Assembly: GCA_019054805.1 (NCBI GenBank)
Contig: JAHQIY010000010.1
Coordinates: 2,959,501 to 3,023,500 of the forward strand
Reading direction: 5' to 3'
Length of the DNA: 64,000 nt
Origin: Brachionus manjavacas
Taxonomy: Eukaryota; Rotifera; Eurotatoria; Ploima; Brachionidae
Shown here: positions 22,764 through 34,644 of the stretch, one piece after another
Position numbering within the stretch: position 1 is the stretch's first letter
Layout: each line of letters opens with the position of its first letter
Notes under the pieces: model-generated
The model's database searches: none
What the model was told of the DNA's origin: nothing
The model's input: the letters and a program-made list of their open reading frames with translations, nothing else
Made by a program: the position numbers and the translations under genes

Positions 22764-22952
22764 TTAACTTTCGTCAAAATTGTTGTTTATGCTAATGGTC
22801 GGAATGAAGAAAGCTTTTCGGCACTGTTGATAAGTATTTGGCCAAATACCACCAACAAATGACATTGGAATTTGACCTTTGGCTCTAAATGCCTCTACTT
22901 TTATCTGTTCACCTTTTTTTGCTTTGTTTTCGAGCAAAATAATTCTAATCAT
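22764..22952 (-). CDS. Small unrecognised open frame
   Basis: 62 codons reading NKAKKGEQIKVEAFRAKGQI, then PMSFVGGIWPNTYQQCRKAF. Amino-acid composition is balanced rather than Lys/Asn/Phe-dominated, unlike the chance frames nearby, so it may be an exon or a fragment of a mobile-element protein. No domain recognised and no splice partners found. Confidence 0.25.
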   Translation of the reverse strand: MIRIILLENKAKKGEQIKVEAFRAKGQIPMSFVGGIWPNTYQQCRKAFFIPTISINNNFDES

Positions 22953-23745
22953 CCAAAGAATATTTCAGAAGCTTTCTATTCTGTAGTGAAAAAAATAATT
23001 TGCATGAATTTTTGTCTGATAGAAAAGGAAAAAATTGAAAATTGAAAAAAAAAAAATTTTCGCTACAGCGGCTCAAAGTGTTTTTTAATTTTCAAAAGTA
23101 TGCTTCGGTCCGATGAGAATATCTTTTGCAAACATTTGAAGATTTAAAAATTACACACTATCTTGTTGAGCAAAAAATTCTCAACTAGAAGATAATTTTT
23201 TTTCAAAAAAAATTTAGTCTCGAGATTTTTTCAAAAAAAGCGGAAATTTTACCCATTTATTTGTTTTTTTATATCTAGTCCCAGGGGACCCACTGACCCC
23301 AAATGAGATATACAAATTCTGAAATTGTTGGTTTTACTTTTTTATTTTCTCTTTTATTTCTCTTAAAAAAAGTGTTCAAATAAGGCATTTTAAAAAAATT
23401 GAAAAAAATAAAGTTTTTTGTTTTTTGAAGTTTTTAATCAAAATGTGTTTATGTATAAGTCTTACTTTTAAAAAAAATTACAAGTTTTTAACAAAATTTT
23501 AAGTAATTGAGTTATCTCGTTATTTACCAAATTATTAAAGGTAATGTAATTAAATATTTCATCAATTCAAAACATTGTTTGAAATTCTCAAATGTTCTTT
23601 AGAAATTAATTATTTTATTTATCTAAAATTGTTTATCTTTTGAATTTGAGGAAAAATTAAGTGTATAGGAAAAAAGTTATAAACACTAATTTGTAGAGTT
23701 TTTTTTTCTTCTAAAATTTGATATATCACACTCGGCATTAAAATA
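22953..23745. other. AT-rich spacer
   Basis: No gene recognised. A short less AT-rich patch near 23275-23320 is unassigned. Confidence 0.5.
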
Positions 23746-23748
23746 TTT

Positions 23749-23990
23749 TTATTTATTTGTTTCTGTACCGAGCTAAAGCTCCTTCAGATTAAGAAAAAAA
23801 ATTTAAGCTAAATAAGATAAAATGAAATAAAAAAGATTAAAATTAGGTGTATAGAAATAGAAATAAAATTAAAATATTTCAATAATATTTCTTTAATCCT
23901 TTTGACTTTATTTTAATTTATTTTATTATTTTATTTTTATTTTTTAATTCTGAGGGAGCCCAAGCTCAAGCTCGGTACAGAACAACAAAA
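23749..23990. mobile_element. Foldback MITE of the CCGAGCT family
   Basis: The left arm TTTCTGTACCGAGCTAAAGC (continuing TCCTTCAGA) pairs with the right arm AAGCTCAAGCTCGGTACAGA (preceded by TCTGAGGGAGCCC) as its near reverse complement, around an AT-rich core of about 150 bp. Single arms or decayed copies occur near 1461, 19230, 37524 and 40277, so this is a family. Confidence 0.78.
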
Positions 23991-24129
23991 TAAAACGATG
24001 ACATTCAGTAAATTTTTAAATAAGTCAATCATCATTCGAAAGAGACCATTTTAGAGGAGTGAGGAAACGAAAAATTGAATGATGCCGACGAACATAGGTA
24101 TGATGTGATCAAACCAGCTGATCAAATCA

Positions 24130-25210
24130 AGAAACGACCGCGTTTCACATAAGCTGTTAAAAATTAAACCAAAGAGTTATGGGTTTACTGGTAACCTTTT
24201 GGCATGGCTCGAAAACTTTCTACATGATAGAAAGCAGAATTAATTGTCCCTATTATATCCTAGTGGATGGGCGCTCATATCCTTTTCAAGTACCTTTTTG
24301 AGCAACGGCTCCGATCTGACTCAGAGGCTACTGCATCGAGTTGATCATCCACACCGCAATTATTACCCATGCGAAACTGGTCCCCCTATTTTTATTAAGA
24401 AAGATGTTTAAACATTCGTATTACAGAGATATTTTGAAGGTTTTTTTCACCCTCGGCAGGTTTTGAACCCTTGATCCTCTGCTTACATGATTAACACGCA
24501 AACCATTCGGCTATACGGGCTCAGAAAGTATTAATTGGTCAGTACGAATCTGATTGGGTTAATGTGCTAAGCGGGGTCCCACAGGATTCAGTGCTTAGTT
24601 CGCTACTATTCTTGATCTTCATAAATGACTTGCCGGAACTTGTAAGTCATTTTTGTAAGCCGTTTGTGGATAACAGCAAATTGATCAGTGTCATTAGAAA
24701 TACTAGAGATCAAATGCTTATACAAGAGGACATTGACAAGATGCTTGAATGGTCGAAGCGCTGGAGAATGGAGTTCAATGAGTCTAAGTGTAAAGTAATG
24801 TATTGGCAACTCGAATTTTAGTAAACTAGGAATATCAATGGTAAATGCGAATGATATCAGAGTTGAATTAGCTGAGACTCCTACTAAGCGCGACCTTGGT
24901 GTAATGGTGAACAACAAACTCAAATGGAATGATAAAATTGATAGCTGTGTTAAAAAACCCAACAACATGCTTGGAATGATCAAGAAAACATTTGTGTATT
25001 GAGATGCCCAATCATTCTTGCAACTTTACAAAACATAAGTTAAACCGCATCTAGAATACTGTGTGGCTGCCTGGAATCCTTACTTAAAAAAGAATATATT
25101 TAAACTAAAACCAGTTCTAAGACGAGCAACGAAATTAGTTCCACAAATTAGAAATTTGAATTATGAGTCAAGGCTAGCTAATCTGGTATTAGAAATTCCA
25201 AATTAACTAA
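24130..25210 (+). pseudogene. CR1-like LINE reverse transcriptase, interrupted by a SINE
   Basis: Before the insertion: GFTGNLLAWLENFLHDRK. After it: IGQYESDWVNVLSGVPQDSV, LLFLIFINDLPELV, then a mutated catalytic motif FVDN where FADD is expected, DIDKMLEWSKRWRMEFNESK, and, after a frameshift near 24820, ETPTKRDLGVMVNNKLKWND and VKPHLEYCVAAWNPYLKK. The 'LGV.v...L.w' and 'kp.LEYcv.aWnPylkk' blocks are typical of the CR1/L2 group. Catalytic loss, stops and the SINE show it is dead. Upstream RT motifs are missing. Confidence 0.85.
24247..24522 (-). mobile_element. tRNA-derived SINE inserted in the CR1-like RT
   Basis: On the minus strand it begins GCCCGTATAGCCGAATGG, containing an A-box-like TAGCCGAATGG (24503-24513), followed at the expected distance by the B-box GGGTTCAAAACC (24459-24470). 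These are the internal RNA polymerase III promoter elements of a tRNA. An unrelated body of about 200 bp follows. The flanks carry a target-site duplication, AGAAAGCAGAATTAATTG (24229-24246) versus AGAAAGTATTAATTG (24523-24537), and the host RT frame resumes after it. The acceptor stem does not pair well, so it is a SINE head rather than a functional tRNA gene. Confidence 0.78.
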
Positions 25211-25253
25211 AAGAATTTAAAGCCTACTGTTGCGGGACTACGTTAGTTTTTCT

Positions 25254-25514
25254 GCTTTGTTAATTTAGTTAAACTAAATTGAACGTACAATATAAACTAT
25301 TATTATTTTTGTTGACGAGGTAAAGGAATTGCTAACACTTTGTCGAAAAAAAACTGCTAAAAGTTTACAGCTTCAACCGTCTGATTTTGTTTTAGACGAA
25401 GAACTAGAAATCGAAGATAATGTTCCCTCTCCTAGCAAACGTGCTTTTGTTTTGCCGGCAAAAATTTCTAAATCTTCGGCAATTGATATCAATAAAAACA
25501 CGTGTAAAACTTGA
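25254..25514 (+). CDS. Small unrecognised open frame
   Basis: The frame from 25329 reads KSLQLQPSDFVLDEELEIED, then NVPSPSKRAFVLPAKISKSS. Composition is protein-like and codon use less AT-extreme than the flanks, but no domain is recognised. Probably a transposon-protein or exon fragment. Confidence 0.22.
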
Positions 25515-25769
25515 GGTACTCAACTAAAAAAAAACACTTCTATTAAATTGTATTAACAAATGCAAACAAATTTAAATTTTTACTAATAAAGTTAATTACT
25601 CTTTCTGTTTTATTTTTATTATTTTTTTGCTATTCTAATAAAATTATGGTGTTGCAATTAATTTTGTTGATAAAAAATAAAAAGTAAAAAGTAAAAAATA
25701 AAACTCGATTTAATAAATAAATACATGATTAGTTAAAAATACCTAATTTTGTTTTTTTTTACTTTTTTA

Positions 25770-26460
25770 TGGTATGAAAATATTCAGACTCTTTATAAAG
25801 GTTTTCTAGTGTGCTAATACATAGACCATATTTTTTGTTAGATAAAATCTTAATTAAATTTAAGCCTGAGTTACACCGGTTTTTAATTTCGCCAACCATT
25901 GAGTTGAAGTTTAATTTACAATCAAATTTAATCCCTAGAAATTTAATTTATTTTTGATTTTGAATTTTATTTCCATTTAACTTAAGATCAAAAACAGGAG
26001 GCTCTTTATTGTATTTTGACAAGATCACTAAAAATAACTTTTCATCTGAAATTTTCATTTTCCATTTGAAAAGACATTTTTCTAATTCACCTAAGTATTT
26101 ATTCATCTTACTTTCTAATTTTCCATATTTCTTATAAATAAAAAATGCGACTAGATCATGGGCAAAAAGAAGAGACTATTCTTTGTTGGTCTTATTTCTT
26201 TTAGGAATATCATTGATAAATATGCCGAATAACAAGGAACTAATAACTGACTCTTGAGGGACACCTGCTGTAATTAGATATTCATCACTTAGGTTGTTAC
26301 TAACGCTTACTCTGAATTTTCTCGAATCGAGAAAAGAGTTTATCCAGTGCACTAGATAGTGTGGAATATTCATTTTGATAAGCTTAAAAATTAGACCATC
26401 ATGCCACACTCGATCAAATGCTTTCGCAATGTCGAAAAATGAGGCAGTGACTTTTTTCTT
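25770..26460 (-). pseudogene. LINE RT fragment, motif 3 to C-terminus
   Basis: Minus strand: MWHDGLIFKLIKMNIPHYLV, GVPQESVISSLLFGIFINDI, a catalytic motif reading FAHD instead of FADD, then LFKWKMKISDEKL, KEPPVFDLKLNGNKI, IKFLGIKFDCKLNFNSMVGE and LIKILSNKKYGLC. It is the same jockey-like family as 13630-15342 but diverged. A stop at 26176 and the altered active site show it is inactive. It abuts the Tc1 remnant at its 5' edge. Confidence 0.82.
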
Positions 26461-26530
26461 TCTACTAAAAGATTTAACTCCATTTTTCCTTTCAAAATAA
26501 CTTTACCAAAAAATTTTTATTTTGTCAAAA

Positions 26531-27030
26531 ATGGGTAAAAAAAATGTGTCAAGCCCACTAAAATGGCAGATCGTGGGTCTACTACAAAGTGGAGACAAAA
26601 AGCAAAATGAGATAGCCAAGCTTTTAGGCATATGTGTCTCTTAAACTAAAAAACGATATGAAGAGACTAGTACTGTGTCTGTTCGAAGTCGTTCTGGTAG
26701 ACCTCGGAAGCTAACTTTTAGGGATGAAAAGTACATTTTTAGAGAGATTAGAAAATACCCTGCATCTAGCTATCAAAAACTCGCCACTGATTTTAATTCT
26801 AAGACTCAAGGGTTTAGGATAAATAATAAGATTTCTCCAAAAAAAAAGGTTTAGAGCCTCATAGAGCGGTCAGAAATCCTCTTCTTAACATAAAAGATAG
26901 ACAGATAAGTGGTGTACAAAGACTTTACAGTTGATACAGAACAGTTAATGATTTGTCCAGAGTTATTCTCAGTGACGAGTCCAATTTTGAAGTCTTTAAT
27001 CGTAAATTAAGAGTAATAATAATAAAAAAT
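26531..27030 (+). pseudogene. Tc1-type transposase, N-terminal and first catalytic half
   Basis: Begins MGKKNVSSPLKWQIVGLLQS with a helix-turn-helix (QNEIAKLLGICVS), then RSRSGRPRKLTFRDEKYIFR with the GRPR linker that separates the two paired-type DNA-binding subdomains of Tc1 transposases, then REIRKYPASSYQKLATDF. After a frameshift near 26850 it continues toward ILSDESNFEVFNRKLRV, the block around a catalytic Asp. In-frame stops (for example near 26644) and a missing C-terminus make it a pseudogene. Confidence 0.82.
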
Positions 27031-27639
27031 ACAACTCTTATCTTTTATCCTTGATAAAGAAGCATAATGTCCCTTAAACACTATATAAATAAAATGAAAA
27101 ATAAGTTTACCAAAATTCTAAAATCATTTCGGCTCGTCATAAATAGCAAGCAAGTCAGAGTTCGAAGCAAAAGTCAAGCAATTCAAGAAGAATTTAGACA
27201 AAAGATTATGGCTAGATTTTGAAGATTTTTAAAGAACTTTCTAATAAAATTTGGATTGTTGAGCTTAATAAACAAAGTTTGATGAAAAGTTATTGTACCT
27301 GCTGTATTTTTTCAAAAGAATTAATTTTTCAAACATATTATTTTTTCTACAATTCGTTTCAACTTGTGTAATGTACCAGTTCAAGCTAAAAAATTCCCTA
27401 AAATTCTAAAATAAAAAAAGGTTGTATTTAAAAAGCAAAATAATTGTGATTTTTAAGTTTTTTTTAATATATTTTATTTTTAGTTAAAAATATATTTTTT
27501 TGTCTTAAAATTAATTTTTTTGTAAAATAAAATAAAAAAAGCTTTTATTGTCTTATTCATTATTTTTTTTGTTGCACGATTTAGCTTTTTTGATATTCAA
27601 AAATCCTAGAAAAAAAGATCACTAAGTACTTAAGTGAAC
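27031..27639. other. AT-rich spacer
   Basis: A short frame near 27090-27222 (KFTKILKSFRLVINSKQVRV) is unassigned. No structured element recognised. Confidence 0.4.
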
Positions 27640-27860
27640 TAGAATAGTTGCTTTGCAAGTCGAAAATGAAGATGTCAATTTGAAAGTCTTGTTCGATGGT
27701 CTATTCAAAATTTGACAAGGAAAAGACTGATCTAAACTTAAAAATATATGGAAATAAAATTTTTAGAATTTTTAGACAAAATTTCTTGGTGTAAAATTTG
27801 ATTTTAAATTAAATCTTGATTCAATGATAGATGAAATTAAAGCTCATTTATAACTCAATT
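27640..27860 (+). pseudogene. LINE RT tail fragment
   Basis: Broken frames match the conserved post-FADD segment of the jockey-like family: KSCSMVYSKFDKEKTDLNLK, then IYGNKI and FLGVKFDFKLNLDSMIDEIK. Truncated on both sides. Confidence 0.6.
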
Positions 27861-28139
27861 TTATGGAATAATTATCGAGATTGATAAACTGCCTAGAAAG
27901 CGTTGACGTAAGCCTTCAATCAAATTAATTTAAGGTACTGCAAATGATATATATAATAAAAGATTAAATAAGCAAAAAAAATAATATCATAAGTATTGAT
28001 TAAATTGGCTGACAAGAGTTAATTACAAATAAATTTGCCTATTGCTTTTTTATCTTGAGTTATTTGAGTGACAGACTCGTAAGTCCATTTTCATTAATAC
28101 TGAAAAAGATAGAGAAATAATTGAACATTTTTTTTAATA

Positions 28140-28680
28140 AAAAAATCAATGCAGATTTGATGAGCCTGCTAGCATTAAAGAGATAGCCTTTGTCCTTAAA
28201 AGTTTAAAAGTAGAGGCCTCTTCAGTACCTAATTTAAAAAAATTTAATTTAAAAAATTTAAATAAAATTATTCATCTTTTTGGTTCAGGTTTTCGAGAAA
28301 GTATTACCAAAGCATGGAAATCTGCTAACATTAAAATTTTTTAACACAAGATTCAGCTAATTACCGAAAAATCAGTATGACAAGCTGTTGGAACTTATAA
28401 GTCTACTCAGGGTTATATAATTATTTAAAAGAAAACTCATTACTAATTCAGGAACAATCAGGTCTAAGAAAACATATACGAAGCGCTGATAATCTTTTCT
28501 TCCTTATTCAAAAAATTGTAGAACCATTCAATAGAAAGAAAAAATTTGTTTCTTTTTTTTGATGTCTCCAAAGCGTTTGACAGGGCTTGACATGATGGTC
28601 TTATTCATAGACTCAAGATTTAAAGTAGATGTAAATGGTCATGTAAGTGATTAATACCATATTACTGCAGGTTTCTCTGA
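28140..28680 (+). pseudogene. LINE RT fragment, motifs 1-4, heavily decayed
   Basis: Frames give LFGSGFRESITKAWKSANIK, GLRKHIRSADNLFFLIQK and FDVSKAFDRA followed by HDGLIHRL, with several stops and indels; then a short GHVSD piece that looks like the segment before motif 4. The order is right for RT, but an internal deletion joins non-adjacent parts. Confidence 0.68.
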
Positions 28681-28769
28681 AGACCTTTTGAAATTGTTTT
28701 TATTTATTTACGTGGAAATAGATGTACCTTTAGATTTTGGTATTTTTTGATAAATTTGTGGTTAAGACC

Positions 28770-29010
28770 GGTTCGATCTGTACACCATGCTCAGAAGATA
28801 ACTTAAGTGGCTTAAAAATGTTTCAGACAGTATCCCTAAAGTCGCATGCTTCTGGACACCACAAGGAAAGAGAAATCTGGGAAGATAAGAGATGATAAAC
28901 AGCTTAAAGAGATAAAACTCACATGGGGTAAGCAAAAATTGACGCCATGGACATACTAGAATGGAAGGGAAGTGTTCAAAAGCCTAATGCTACACTTGGA
29001 GTTGAAGTTA
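28770..29010 (+). pseudogene. RTE-like LINE C-terminal fragment
   Basis: VACFWTPQGKRNLGR followed by a Trp-containing block resembles the conserved RTE/craniofacial-type tail (W-x-P-x-GkRk-GRP, then tWr...). Only the final part of the ORF remains and stops interrupt it, so it is a third LINE clade in this window. Confidence 0.5.
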
Positions 29011-29029
29011 GTAGAAGAATAAATTTGCC

Positions 29030-30480
29030 TTTTACAATCCTTTTGTGTAAAAATAATTTTATTTAATTAATTACAAAACAAATTATTCTTATGCAATAAT
29101 ATCTTTTAATCATCACCCGGTTCATTTCGAGATGTTAGAGTAAAAAATGAGTAGCTTAGTTATATCAATAGTTTTAGAATTAATCAAGTTTTGGAAGATA
29201 CTTGAATTAAATTTTACAAAACAAATGACTGAGCTACTTCAAGAAGAAGGGTTTAGGTAAGCATGAAAAAATAAAATTTTCGAAATCATCAAATTTTCTT
29301 TTAATTTAAATCTTGCTTTTTGAAATAAAAAAGAGACTTTTTTGAGTTTTTTTCTAAATTAAGAATAAAGAAACTTTCAATTAAATTATAAAAGTTTTAA
29401 GTTTTTTTTTGAATAACCCAAATATCCATCATTTAACATGTCTTTACATGATATACATTTATCAATGCTTTTCTATGTAAAATTAAAAGGAACTGTTCAT
29501 CATGAATAAAATACTATTAAAACTAAAAAATCAAAATCTATTAATTATTAATTATTTTATATTTTTGATTATCTATATCTCAAATTTAGCTGAATTGAAA
29601 GGTTTATTGATCCATTAGCTTTGACTGCTAGGTACAGATGGACAAAAAAATTAACTAGTCACATTATTTTCTTATTAAAAGCAAGACTCATTGTCACACA
29701 AAATTTAATCATTATTAATCATAATTCAGGATGGCACAAATTCCAAATACACACTTTAATTTTAAATCTTTAACAAATGACTTTTATTCGGAGTTGTTTT
29801 CAAGTCTTAAGTCAAGACAATGACTATAAATTAATTATTTAATAACTTTTGAAATTAACCTGAAAAAATATCAAATCAGCAAATATTTAGATTAGGCTTT
29901 TTTCCAACTCGATTCATTTACTGAATAGTCTTATTATAAAAAATTTTATTCTTTTTGACCTGTATGCTTTATATCGCTCTGTAAACTGATGTTTATGGCA
30001 GATTTTACATTTGATTAATTATTTTATTTAAAAAAATTAGTCAAAAATTTTGTCAAAAAAAGCATTCAAACATTTTTATTCTTAAAGACAGTGAGAAACG
30101 GCTAGTCATGAACCAGAATATCTTGGTCTGCTCGTGGCCGTATCCTATTTTTTCTCCAAAAGTCATTCAAATTATTATTACTACTTCAATTCACATTTAG
30201 ATACAAGTAATTTTTACCCAACCTTATTTTAATACAAAACTCAAAACAGGTCAAATTAATGAATCAGTCAGCGAAGTCAGAGTGCATACGCTCTCTCATT
30301 AAATTAAAAAAAAATTTACTTTATTAAATAAATTAATTTTTTAATTCAAATTTAAATAATAGTTTGACTTTGTATTCCTGTAGTTTGGAACAGATCTTCT
30401 ATGCTTTCAGTCGCATGAGAGAAACAAATAATCTAAATTTTAGAAATGAAAAGTCTAAAAAATCCTTACCTAAAACTAAT
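29030..30480. other. AT-rich stretch
   Basis: No gene recognised. A partial arm of the AAGTC-rich foldback family lies near 29795-29835 (GAGTTGTTTTCAAGTCTTAA). Confidence 0.45.
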
Positions 30481-30486
30481 GTATTA

Positions 30487-31344
30487 AAGTCGAACCTCGG
30501 TATATTACCGGATTATGAGCAAAAAATTATATATAAAGAGCTCGAAAAAACTTTTCACATGAAATAAATAATTTTTCATTTTTTAAAAAAACACAAAAAC
30601 ACAAAAAATTTTTTTTTTTTTTTTAATTTTTTTTTTTACTTCTCCTTAAAGGAGGTTAATTCAATTCAATAAATAAATAAATAAAAAGAAAGATTAAAAA
30701 AATTTGATCAAACAATTAATTTCCGATAACGAGCAAGAAATTTGTTTTTTCTCACTTTAAAATTAAAAAAAAACAATTAACTTATTGTCTTTTTATAGAT
30801 TTAAAAGAATTATTGATAGTAGCTTTATTCAAAAATGCCAAAAATAGCGATCAAAAAAAAAAGAAAGTGTATCTCGCTTTAGACTAAACTCGAAATAATA
30901 AATAAACATAGCAGTCAAAAAGTAACTACCATTTTACTCGCAAAAGAATATGGAACTAGCAAAATAATATCAACGATTCTTTCCTCAAAGTCAAAAGTTT
31001 TAAAGCATTATGAAAAAAACTTATGCGGTCCTAAAAATAAAAAAACTAAATTGTTCAGCTACTATGATTTCGATAAATCAGTGTAAACTCTTTTTTTTGA
31101 ATAAAAAGGAAGATTATTCAAACATCGTTGATTTTTATTCAATGTTAGAAATATTGTAATCAAAAAAATTCAAAACAAAACAAACATCTATTTCTGATAT
31201 TTTCAAATAATTTTTATTTTGTTAACCATTTTTTTATTTTTGTTTAATGTCCATCTTTTTTAATGGGATTTCGAAACAACAAGTTTCGATAAAACGAGCA
31301 GAAGAATTTTCGCCCGACTAGCTCGTTATATCAAGGTTCGACTG
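30487..31344 (+). mobile_element. Pogo-type DNA transposon, second family, internally deleted
   Basis: The left end AAGTCGAACCTCGGTATA and the right end in reverse complement CAGTCGAACCTTGATATA form imperfect TIRs bounded by TA (30485-30486 and 31345-31346). Inside is a CENP-B-type HTH remnant at 30835-31086, the N-terminal part of a pogo transposase. The TIRs differ from those of the element at 18107-18894, so two pogo families are present, one keeping an N-terminus and one a C-terminus. Confidence 0.78.
30835..31086 (+). pseudogene. CENP-B/pogo-type HTH of a transposase, with a stop
   Basis: MPKIAIKKKRKCISL, a TAG stop, then TKLEIINKHSSQKVTTILLA, KEYGTSKIISTILSSKSKVL and KHYEKNLCGPKNKK. 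This matches the CENP-B N-terminal domain of pogo-like transposases (basic start, 'l..KleII...e.g.k...iak.yGis.sTis.Il..k..i'). The DDE domain is deleted. Confidence 0.78.
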
Positions 31345-31349
31345 TATTT

Positions 31350-33320
31350 CTAATTCTAGCTTAATATTTTAATTCTCAACTTAATGGAATTGAATTTTTT
31401 TATTAAAAAATTAAGTCATGATGTAAAAATTCCAAATAACGTCTAACATAGAATTAAAAGAGATATTGAAGTTGATAATTAACTAAAAAAGTTTTTCATT
31501 AGATTTTAAAATTAATCTTTGAATTAATTTAAAAAATTTTAATCTTACATCTATTACTATTATGTTGATTCAAAAAATTAAAGTTAAAAAAAAATTAAAC
31601 AAATTTTAAAGATCGATTTTTAAATTTAAAATTAATGAACTGATCTTTTGTAAAGTTTATTTTGAAATTGTTCATTGTTTTGTTTCAAAAGTATTTGTAA
31701 AAAGTTACTTTGCAATTATTTAAATTAATTCAAAGATATTTTAATATCTAAAGATAAACTTTTTGAGTTGTTCATTAAAGTTATGAATAAAAAAACTTTT
31801 GGTATTATTTACCCAAACTTAAAAAGTTTAAAAACTTGATCAATTAGTCCGGAACAGAATTAAGTCATTTCTGATGATTTTTATCTAAAAAATAAAATGT
31901 TTTTTTTTTTAATTTTAAAATTAATAAAAATATAGTAAATGCGACCAATTTTAGTAATAAAAAAAACAAATTTGAAATTAAATTTGACAACCAAAGGAAT
32001 GAAAATTGGAAAAATAAAAACTAAATAAATAGAATTAATTGTTTCATTCTAAGATTATGCTTTTGAAAAAAGTTTATCCAAAAGTTGATTTAATTGAAGA
32101 ATTTATAATTTTATAATTTTTAAATATGTTCTTCTTCATACTCGGAATCAGTCTAAGTTGTAATTAATCTCAAAAGTTATAATAAACCACTTTTGTGCTG
32201 ATAAAAAATTTAAATTTTGAAGAAGAAGACAATATAAAAAAATAAAAACACACAATAATTTTTTAATTAATTCAATTTTTTTTAATAAAAAAATAAATGA
32301 GGGACTAACTTCGTTAGCTCCTCTACTGTTTGATTAGCACTGATTAAACAACTTAGTGCTAAGTTAGTCCTTAACATTTAATTTTTGAATTTTTAAAAAT
32401 TAATGATTTATCTTTATGAATTTTCATCAAAACTTTCCAAAAATTATAACATAAATTTTTTTTTCATTGATTTCCATTGACAAAAATAAGCCTTTTATAC
32501 TCGATGATGAAACAACATGAAACCAAATATGTTTCACTAAATTCAACAAAAAAAGATTTATTTTCTTAACAAGGAAATATTAATGATCAAATAAAATATC
32601 AATATTTTGAAATTTTTTTTATTTTTGCCTCTATGATCTTTTCTAATTAGAATTTTTATGCAATTTTTAAGCTTATTTTATTTAAATGTTAAAATCTCGT
32701 TCTCATTGCATCATAATCAATTTGAGTTTATATTTATTGGCAAAAAATTCTTTAAAATTGTTCTTTAAACTAGACTGTTAAATGAAACTTAGTTTGTTTC
32801 ACTTTTAACAACTTACATAAAAATCTGTAGTACAAAATCCATAGTTTTAAAAATTTAAATTTTTTATGAAAATTCACAATGTCCATCTTTATTAAAAAAA
32901 AATAAAAAGATTCTAAATTGCAAACTTTTATTATTACTATGAATTTAATAAACACCAAAAGGCGATTTAAAAAAACTTAAAAAAAGTCTGATTTAAAATT
33001 TAATTTTTTTTGATTGCTTTGTTATTTTATTTTTTATCCTCTAATAAAAATGTTAAACCATTCATTAACTCTCTCATTAAAAACCTCAACCCTCAAATCC
33101 CATTTAATTGTAAATTGATCGAAATTTTCTAATTATTTTTTTGAAGTTAAGTTCATGGAATCAATTAGGAATTTATCAATTCAATGGCAGTAATTACACG
33201 AGAAAAATATAAAAATAAAAATTTAAACAAACTAATTAACTAATGTGGTTTTGTTTTAAAAGAAAATTATGTTTTACTTATCTGATTTTTTTAGATTATT
33301 TGAAATAAATAGTGGACTCA
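31350..33320. other. AT-rich stretch with one hairpin
   Basis: About 2 kb of very AT-rich sequence with no recognisable coding. The one structured item is the inverted repeat at 32302-32370. Confidence 0.5.
32302..32370. repeat. Nested inverted repeat
   Basis: GGACTAACTT (32302-32311) pairs exactly with AAGTTAGTCC (32361-32370), and an inner pair TAGCAC/GTGCTA lies in between, giving a two-step hairpin. Possibly a tiny MITE or its terminus. Confidence 0.6.
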
Positions 33321-34059
33321 AAATAAATAAACTAGTGCTATGATTTTAATTATTGAAGAAATAATGTTATACATTTTGGAACAGATTATGATTCCTGGAT
33401 GAGCAACATTGAACAAAGAACAAAGCTATTCATTACAACTTCTGCCAGCTCTAAGAAGCTTTCTTTAATTGCTTAGAAACCATTAAACAACTTGATGAAT
33501 TTTTTCCATCACTTTTTTGGTAAATCAAAAAAAATTTCTTCTTTTTTTAATGGAATTTTGCAACAACGAGCTTATGGATTTCTTTCCAAACTGAATTCTT
33601 GTATTAAAAACTGGTAATTACAAACTAAAACAACAAAATTATGAAAATTCTAAAAAGCTCTTTTTTAAAAAATTCAAATTCTAGATTTTATTTCAAATAT
33701 TTATATCAAGCAAATATTCTTTTTTAAACGAAAACTTTCAAAATTATCTAATAATGATTGTATAACTAAAGCTCTCGTATTTTTAGTAGATTTGTTGAGG
33801 CCAACATGCAAAGATCCTCTCTGTTTTCTAATTTCACACTCTTTGAGTCGACTATGTCATCTTTTTTGCAGAGATTTTAAAATTTAAAAGCATTGAGTGC
33901 TTCTGCAATAAAATCAAAAATTCCTTAATCAGTGGTCGTGGTAGTTGTTCTAACATCTAACATATACAATGGCTGAACCCAACAAAAAATATTTTTTTTA
34001 TTAATAACGAATTGATAATTATGGTCCGGTTTACTCCTTTCATAAAATTCTCAAAATTT

Positions 34060-34290
34060 CTTAAAAGGTATAATTCATCTTTTTAACTTAAGCCTTGAAC
34101 AAGGTAGTATCCCCAATGCATGGTGAACTGAAAAATTACTAAAAAGTCATCCCAAACACATTGTCATTTAATTATTAACCAAAATGAATGACAAGTTGCC
34201 TTGGAAAACTGCTTAAACGCATTATCGATTTTAGGCCTTATTGTTTTTTAGAGCATAATCTTCTACTAATTCAGTAAGAAACACCGGAAA
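34060..34290 (+). pseudogene. Very decayed LINE RT fragment
   Basis: Frames with many stops read IHLFNLSLEQGSIPNAW, then material matching the segment before 'YRPIS' and a LICKEQSG-like region (LLLIQ near 34262). Same order as motifs 1-2 in 13630-14802. Flanked on the left by an unassigned stretch from about 33320. Confidence 0.45.
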
Positions 34291-34644
34291 AGAGTATTCA
34301 GTTATGACTCTGACTAAAGAGTTTCTAAGTGTAGTAAAGTTTAGATCCCATTTTTTGTTTGACAAAAGTTTTATTAAGTTGAATTTTTAACTAAAACTTT
34401 TAGTCCTAATATTGATCTAATTAATACCCAAAAATAGAGAATTAAATATAATCTTAAATTGTTAAGTACACAAAATTAAACGTGAACTGCAAAATCTAAT
34501 TTCACCAAACATTTAGGATGAAGGTTTATTTTGAGTGGAATTTTTTGCCAAAAAACTTGATTTTTTGGCTCTCAATTTTGTTTTCAAATGTTTTTAATTT
34601 TAAGTCAAAGATAATAATTTAATATTATTTTTAGAGAAGACTGT

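Noticed and set aside
24447..24520. Functional tRNA gene
   Set aside because: A and B boxes are good, but the acceptor and T stems do not pair and the unit continues into a SINE body with a target-site duplication.
25254..25560. Exon of a host gene at the end of the CR1-like fragment
   Set aside because: Only a short frame with no splice partners; kept as a low-confidence open frame only.
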